Shown piece by piece: positions 58,308 to 64,000 of a stretch of 64,000 nt of DNA. The notes under the pieces are model-generated. The model searched no databases and was not told the origin of the DNA. It saw nothing but the letters and a program-made list of their open reading frames with translations. Within the stretch, counting starts at the first letter, position 1, and every line of letters starts with the position of its first letter. The translations under genes and the position numbers were made by a program. Source of the DNA: Scenedesmus sp. ARA3 (Eukaryota > Chlorophyta > Chlorophyceae > Sphaeropleales > Scenedesmaceae); assembly GCA_004335835.1 (NCBI GenBank), contig RWJK01001849.1, forward strand, positions 370,049-434,048. The letters run 5' to 3'.

Positions 58308-59948
58308 GGGGCAGCCACTGATCACGCTTGCTTGTTGAGGCTCATCGTTGTTTCCCAGTGCTGGTGATGCTTGTCAACATATTGTAACAAACAAGGTTGA
58401 CTGTGCTCTCTCCTTGTCATCTTGATTGTTTTACGTGTGAGCTGCTTGACACTGGGTAAACCATTGCCAGCATTTAAGTGGTGCGCGAGGTTCATGCACG
58501 CGGCTGATTGGCCGCAGTAGCAGTGAGCGCTACTTAGCACAACAACTCATGTGATCTCTACGTCTACAGCAGCTCAGGCAGCGCATGTCACCGCCATACC
58601 TAGGTCGGCCCCATGCAGCTGGCAGCTGGTAACAGCCGACTTGACCAGCTTGCCAAGTGGTGTTGACTTACACTACTATGCACACTGCATACTGGCAGTA
58701 CGTACCAGTCAAGCAGGCAGCAGCAGAGGCCTGGCATGGATGTGACGTCGGCAGTCATGACTTTTGATCAAAAATAAGGAACATAAGTTGCGACTTTGGC
58801 CAAAATGCACAATGCAACACAGAGCGCACAACTGGGATGCTCAGGGCCTGCCCTGCAGCCAGCTCTGCCCACTACCTGCGCAGCTGCTGCTGCCTCAGAG
58901 TATCACACCGTCATTGGTTGAGGTGCGCCTGCCATGACAGCGGCTGCTCCTCAACAACCCCCCGAAAGTACGCCAGGGCTGGCGGCAGATTGCGCATAAT
59001 AACCCAGATTCACTGTATCTTCTGATCCTTAGTGCATAATCACTATGGCTTATATACAATCATGATGATGCCGATACAATACAATACATTGAGGACTGAA
59101 ACCTCCCTCGGGCACAATACATTCGAGATCAACAATTGACTCATTTGATGTAGTGCTGGGGCAAATGCCCCGCAGCGGCGCATAAGCTGGGCAAACAGGT
59201 CAGCAGCATGAGGCAGCCATCACGCTGCTGTCCAGTAGAGTCGCAACAGTTGACCATCAAGTTCCGTGCAAAGGAGGTCGCACTGCCCCCTGCGCAGGTA
59301 CGCACAACAGCTACACGTGCTGCGAGCCCGTTGCGCGGCTGAACAAGCTAGAACCACAACATTCCACACACATGCGTGCATCTGCTGAAGCAAATGCTGC
59401 TGCCATAGTCTGAAGCCGCTGAAGCTCCTCGCTGCACATTGTCTAGGTACGTCACTTGCCGTGGCTGTGCGCAGCGCTGAAAACAGCGTACAGGTCACCG
59501 CCAAGTCTGCCAGCATGCTGCCGATCATCCCTTCACTTTGAGCTCATCTACTGCAGTTGTGGTTCCCTGCGCAAGCGCAGGCAGCAGTCAGGACATGCAT
59601 CAAGGCTGTCAGCTGCACATGTGAAGGATTTCACACTGTGTATCTAGCGCGGCAGCGTATCATTGGCAAACTGCTGCAAAGAGACTGCCTGCACTGCAAG
59701 ACCATAACCCCATTGATGCAATGCATCACCCGTGGCACGGGTGCAGCCGCATGCTTGGAAGCTTTAAGCTTTACTGCCAGAAGTGCTGCACAGAGAGGAT
59801 GTTGGCTTGTCCGTGCACCGAGCTAAAAAATTTGCCACAAAAGCACAGCTGCCGCAGTACTGCTAGTAGCTCAGCTGGCAACTGTTGCTGCAGCTCCTCT
59901 CCATTCAAAAACATCCAACCAATAATCCCTCACCCAAAAAACACAGCT
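58308..59948. other. Intergenic between convergent GBP and kinase genes
   Basis: Both 3' UTRs lie here. The middle (58750-59150) is AT-richer, with atacaatacaatacatt near 59074. I see no gene, RNA or repeat array. Confidence 0.45.
58383..58387 (+). terminator. Putative TGTAA poly(A) signal of the GBP gene
   Basis: TGTAA lies 76 nt after the TGA stop at 58305-58307. Confidence 0.5.
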
Positions 59949-61522
59949 TCACGCACAGCTCAGGCTGCAATCTGGCCAGCTGGCTAGTGCAGCCGACAGC
60001 TTGTCAGCAGACGGCCGGCGCTGCTCCGGTAGCGGGGCAATCTGCGGCTGCCCGTCCTGGTCTGTGGTGATGTGCACGACGCAGCACGCCTCAAACACTC
60101 CACGCAGCGGCTCGGCGCACTCCACGCCGCCTTTGGGGCAGGGCAGCCTCATGCTTGGCTCTGGGAAGCTCAGCAGGTGGGGCTTGCCCTCCTTGGCTGC
60201 CGCCTCCAGCTCGCGCCCGCAAAAATACTCCTGCAAGGCAGGGCAGGGCAGGGCAGAGCAGGGCAGGACAGGGCAGGGCAGGGCAAACAGAGCAGTCGTA
60301 ACTTGTGTTCCCCTTGATGGTGACACACTCTTGCTGACGAACCAGTCAACTGCACCGCCAGATCTCTGCTGCTCACATGGAGGTCTCGAAACTTCTGCGA
60401 CAGCTCCCTGCATGCCTCATCCAGGTGTGGCTCGTGTGGCGCCAGTGCGGTCAGCACCTCAACCATCACTGCTGCCAGGCTGTACACGTCTGTCGCCGGG
60501 CTCAAGGAAACATCGCCGTCGTCGCTGGCGTGTGCGATGACCTCCGGCGCAACCCAGCGGCGGTTGGTGACGTGCCGGCTGGGCACGCGCACGCAGCCGC
60601 TGCCCTGCTTCTCTGCATCGGCCGGCACTTTGAGGGCCAGGCCAAAGTCAGCGAGCTTGAGCGTGTGTGAGCCGTCATCGCCGATGTGCAGCAGCATGTT
60701 GTCAGCGCGCAGGTCATTGTGCAGGACAGCGCCGTCTGACAAGCTGTGCAAGTAGCTAACGCCGTCTGCAGCCTGCCGCAGCAGCTCTAGCCTGGCTGGC
60801 CAGTGCCGCAGCTGCTGCACCAGCGGCTCCAGCTTTTGCTTCTTACTGCTGGGCCCTCTGCATGCACTTGCGCATGCCTCTAGCTGGCTCTTCAGGGACC
60901 CGCCGCTGCAGTACTCCAGGAACATGCCCACCTCCGCTCCAATATAAAACTCCTCAAACTTCACGACATTGGGGTGGTTCAGCGATTCCTGCGGCGCAGT
61001 GCAGGTCATGCCACAATACAGCGTCAGAGGGGGGGGCTGCTGGCCGCATCTAAGCAGTGAGGTAGGTGGCTGGTAGCTCACGTGCAGCGCTGCCTCTGCC
61101 TTCGCTTCTTGAATGGTAGCCTCGATGTGCGCCTCCGCACTGAGGTCCTTGCTGCGCTTGATTTGCTTGAAAGCCAGCAACCTGCCGTCCTGGTGGCGAA
61201 CAAGGTGCACCTGCATGCAGCACAGCTGGGTCAGTGTGACAGTCAGTGAGTGAGCGTGCCGCAATGCTGCATGGTGGACAGTGAGGCGCGAGGACGGCCA
61301 GCAGCTGCCTGCATGCTTGCTGTTCGCACAGTGGTGTGTGAACTCTGGTCTCATTCCCACCTCTGCGAAGGAGCCCGAATCCAGAGGCCTGATTTTGACC
61401 AGCTTGCTGCTGCTGTCTGGTGTCTGTGATGCCGGCACCGAAGCCACTGTGCACAGCTCTGCAGCCGGCTCCTCCAAACTGTCAAACGCAGCAAGTTGAA
61501 ACGGTGTCTGTAAAGCTGTCAT
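59949..61522 (-). CDS. Protein kinase with altered HRD motif
   Basis: Four exons (61361-61522, 61082-61210, 60377-60988, 59949-60230), all phase 0, give 394 aa. Kinase landmarks: a glycine-loop remnant LDSGSFAEVHLV, the ATP-binding Lys (FKQ, ~69), HPNVVKFEEFYIG, hinge MFLEYCSGGSL, catalytic loop VLHNDLRADN (187-194), DFG (211-213) and WVAPEV (~243-247), then DVYSLAAVMVEVL. The catalytic Asp is present, but Arg of HRD is Asn and the usual Lys two residues on is Arg, as in some tyrosine-kinase loops. Activity is possible, and the enzyme would be of the non-RD kind. The ~90-aa C-terminal extension has no known domain. Subfamily is not clear. The ATG chosen gives MTALQTPFQLAAFD; in-frame ATGs upstream to 61627 exist, the frame being open. 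Confidence 0.85.
60236..60295. repeat. (GGGCA)n minisatellite in the last kinase intron
   Basis: Ten or more pentamers gggca with changes to gagca and ggaca lie directly beside the acceptor of the last exon. Confidence 0.9.
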
Positions 61523-61940
61523 CGAAGAGCTGCGTTGGAAACCACACCGGGGTGGGAGCTCACACGGTGACAGATCCAAAATTCGCATGCGGGCTGCTGA
61601 GCGTATACTCATGCATTCAAAATGCAAATGAAGAAAAGGTAGATATTGGCAAGGTTCACCCGCTTGTGTGCAAGAACCCTACCATCAAGGCACGCTCAGT
61701 GAAGTTTGGGGGACGACCTGCCGAACCACCGGTGACAACTGCATTGGCGCATTCGGCCCCCTTACAAACGCCCCACCATATGTAGTTGGCACCAACATAT
61801 GATCTGCGTTGCATTCCGCAGAGTGCCTGTTGTTGAAGGCAGTGAAGGAGCAAACCTGATCCATTGCGATGCCTGCACATCACGGGCACCGGTAACGGCC
61901 ATCTGCGTAGTAAAAGGAGTTCATACTGGGCTCGTGCACA
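61523..61940. promoter_or_regulatory. Bidirectional promoter of the kinase/pseudokinase pair
   Basis: Only ~418 bp separate the start codons of two divergent kinase-fold genes. The stretch is poor in CAG and must hold both 5' UTRs. No TATA box stands out. Confidence 0.5.
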
Positions 61941-64000
61941 ATGGACGCCTCGGTCGAGCAGCAGGCGCTTGGGGAAGCTCACGCGCCTGTCCCACCCAAC
62001 GCCACGACTGAAGTGGCAGCAGTGGGGAGTCCAGCCATCCATGGAGGCCTCGACCAAAGCCAGGAGGCAGCCACGGCTGCAAGCTGGGACGGTAGGTAGC
62101 AGCACGCCTGCAGACACTGCTGAGCGCTCAGCTGCTCCATGCACATGTGAGTGACACGCGCTCGCATCTGCCGCCTGCTGGCAGGTCCCTACCAGACTAT
62201 CGCCTGCCTGAACAGCATCGCCCCTGGCACAGAGCTGGCAAGCTGCAGCAACAGCGGCGAGCATGTGCTGCTGCTGAAGCTTCCCCGGCAGCAGCTGCAG
62301 GACCTTCCTGACCTGCAGCACCTGGTGCGGCAGTCCGTGCTGCTGCGCCACCCATGCGTGCTGCGTGTGCGGGAGCTGCACCTGGCGCCTGGCCACCTGG
62401 TGGTGGTGCTGGAGAGCTGCGCGGCCCACAGCCTGGCACAGTACCTGCAGCAGCGCCGGCAGCAGGGCAAGCAGCTGAGTGGGGCGGCAGCACGCTGCCT
62501 GTTCCAGCAGGTGAGCCTCGGTCCGGGTGTATGGCTGCCACGACAGGTGCTGCTGCTCCTGCTGCTGCTGGTACTGCTGCCACCATGGAGTTTTTGCTGA
62601 CGCTGCGTTGCTGTGTTGCTTGCAGGTGCTGCTGGCGGTGGATTACTGCCACAGCCAGGGGCTGACCGGCCTGCCCATCCAGCACACACTGCTGCAGGTG
62701 AGAAACCTGGTTGAAGTTACTTCAGTGATTAGTTTGTGTAAGGACTTGGTTTGCCGAGTTTATGTGTTGCCAGTTGTAGTGGCGCGCTGAGTCAGTCTAA
62801 TGACGCATGCTTTTCCCTGCTGCGCTAGATGGCAGGTGGTGCCACACATCTTGCAGTGTTGTTTTGCTGGTTGCTGCGTGTGTGGTTGACGTTCTGTGCT
62901 TGGCTTTGCGGCTGCAGGAGCGCAATGGGCAGCCCACGCTGCCCAAGGTGCCCTGTCCACTGTTCGACCTGGCGCACAGCAGCAGCAGCAGCAGCAGCAC
63001 AGAAGTGCAAGGCCGCCTTGACGACATCCGCGCCTGTGGTCAGCTGCTGCTGCAGCTGCTGGGCGGGCAGCTGACTGCAGCAGCCATCAGCAGCAGCCGG
63101 GGCAGCAGCCAGGCAGTCATTCAGCTGCCGAAGGGCCGCTCCGCTGCATGCCAGGAGCTGCTGCAGCTGCTGCTTGGAAACAGGACAGCACACATGCCAT
63201 GCAGCGTGCAAGGCATTCTCAGCCACCACTGGTTCCAGCAGCAACAGCAGGACCCTGCAGCGCAGCAAGCGCAGCAGGACACAGACATGGAGCAGCAGCT
63301 GTGCACACAGACACAGTGGCAGCTGGACAGCATTGTTGCAGCAGTGCACGCCTGGCCACCTGGGTTTGTGGTGTGCCTGCAGCTTTCCGACCTTGCAGCT
63401 GCACTGCCAGGTCTGCTGGTGCAGCAGCAGCAAGTTGAGACATGCCTGGGCAGCAGCTGGTGCCAGGTGTTTGAGTCACAACGTGAATCAGCAACGATGC
63501 ACAAACGAAAACGTCGCAAAACCTCAGCTGCCGCGCCAGCAGACCTTTGCTCTACTCAGCCGGAGCAGGTGGCCTGGGTGTACTGCTTGCCAGCATACCC
63601 ACCTAGGGACATCATGCCAGGGCAGCAGCAGCAGCAGCAGCAGCAGCAACTTACAGCAGGGCAGCCTGTCACGCCGCTGCAGCACCCTGTGCTGATGTGG
63701 GCGAGCAAGACAGAAGCCCTGTCCAGCAAGCCACCACCACCAGCCCTGCTGTCAGCCATGCGGCAATTGAGTGCAACAGGCCCTGACAGCAGATGGCTGG
63801 TGCCAGTCCAGGGGCTGTGCTTGCAACCCCCTCTGCTGCTGCAGGCAGCGCCGCCGCAGCTGCAGCTGCCGCAGCAGCAGGGGCCGACGCGCTGCACCCT
63901 GGCCGCATGGCTGCAGGCACAGCAGCACTGCAGCAGGGGCCTCAGCCTGTTGGGCGATGGGTGGCAGGGCGTTGCAGCAGGGATGGCCTGGCCTTGCGCC
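61941..64000 (+). CDS. Protein pseudokinase-like protein, 3' end outside the window
   Basis: Exons 61941-62091, 62185-62510, 62626-62697 and 62918 onward are in phase; the last stays open to the window end. Residues 1-50 are acidic/Ala-rich. The fold is kinase-like: GPYQTIACLNSIAPGTELAS, a Lys strand HVLLLKLPRQQ, LRHPCVLRVREL, LVVVLESCAAHSLAQYL and FQQVLLAVDYCHSQGL, the usual lead-in to the HRD motif. But the next residues are TGLPIQHTLLQ, with no HRD Asp or metal-binding Asn, and DFG is replaced by CPLFDLA. ILSHHWFQQQ matches the end of CAMK/SnRK kinase lobes. It should be catalytically dead. A long tail contains a basic HKRKRRK cluster (NLS-like) and Gln tracts. Confidence 0.7.

Noticed and set aside
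63148..63695. Plus-strand frames of 96 and 173 codons in the pseudokinase exon
   Set aside because: They are out-of-frame shadows; the frame from 62918 stays open and holds the kinase-lobe end motif.

Overview
This is nuclear DNA of a eukaryotic green alga. Every recognisable protein is split by many short GT-AG introns, whose acceptors are mostly tgcag and whose donors are mostly gtgagt, gtgcgg or gtgggc. CAG/CTG triplets saturate exons, introns and spacers. Chloroplast and thylakoid targeting sequences occur beside mitochondrial, ciliary and plant-type signalling genes. TGTAA, the usual chlorophyte poly(A) signal, lies close behind several stop codons. A chlorophyte, probably Chlorophyceae, fits best; I cannot name the species. 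A run of 59 N (39794-39852) shows a scaffolded draft assembly.

I reconstruct fourteen genes by joining exons so that splice phase and protein homology agree. In order: a protein with two FYRN-FYRC modules (-, 488-4681); a pyridoxamine-phosphate-oxidase-like flavoprotein (+, 5134-7306); a small unknown protein (+, 9271-10267); a GT32 sugar transferase (-, 12331-15179); a lumen-targeted protein built from eight exon-encoded repeats (-, 16149-22777); the 60S export adaptor NMD3 (-, 23991-28421); an ankyrin-RING E3 ligase (-, 31964-35499); mitochondrial cytochrome c1 (+, 37853-41705); an unknown membrane/coiled-coil protein (-, 42856-44211); the ciliary protein CFAP96 (-, 45616-47874); a plastid ICMT-like methyltransferase (-, 48741-50917); a GBP-type large GTPase (+, 52131-58307); a protein kinase (-, 59949-61522); and, divergent from it, a degenerate kinase that runs off the window end (+, 61941 onward).

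The genes form no operon and serve different compartments (nucleus, plastid, mitochondrion, Golgi, cilium, cytosol). What links them is mode of evolution: local duplication of exons and triplet-repeat expansion. The repeat-protein gene has grown by copying one symmetric 231-nt exon, in places together with its intron. The FYR gene holds two copies of a 95-84-100 nt exon block. NMD3 and the repeat gene carry stray partial exon copies in introns.

The most novel object is the repeat protein at 16-23 kb: a Sec-type thylakoid-lumen targeting sequence followed by eight copies of a module I cannot assign to a known family.
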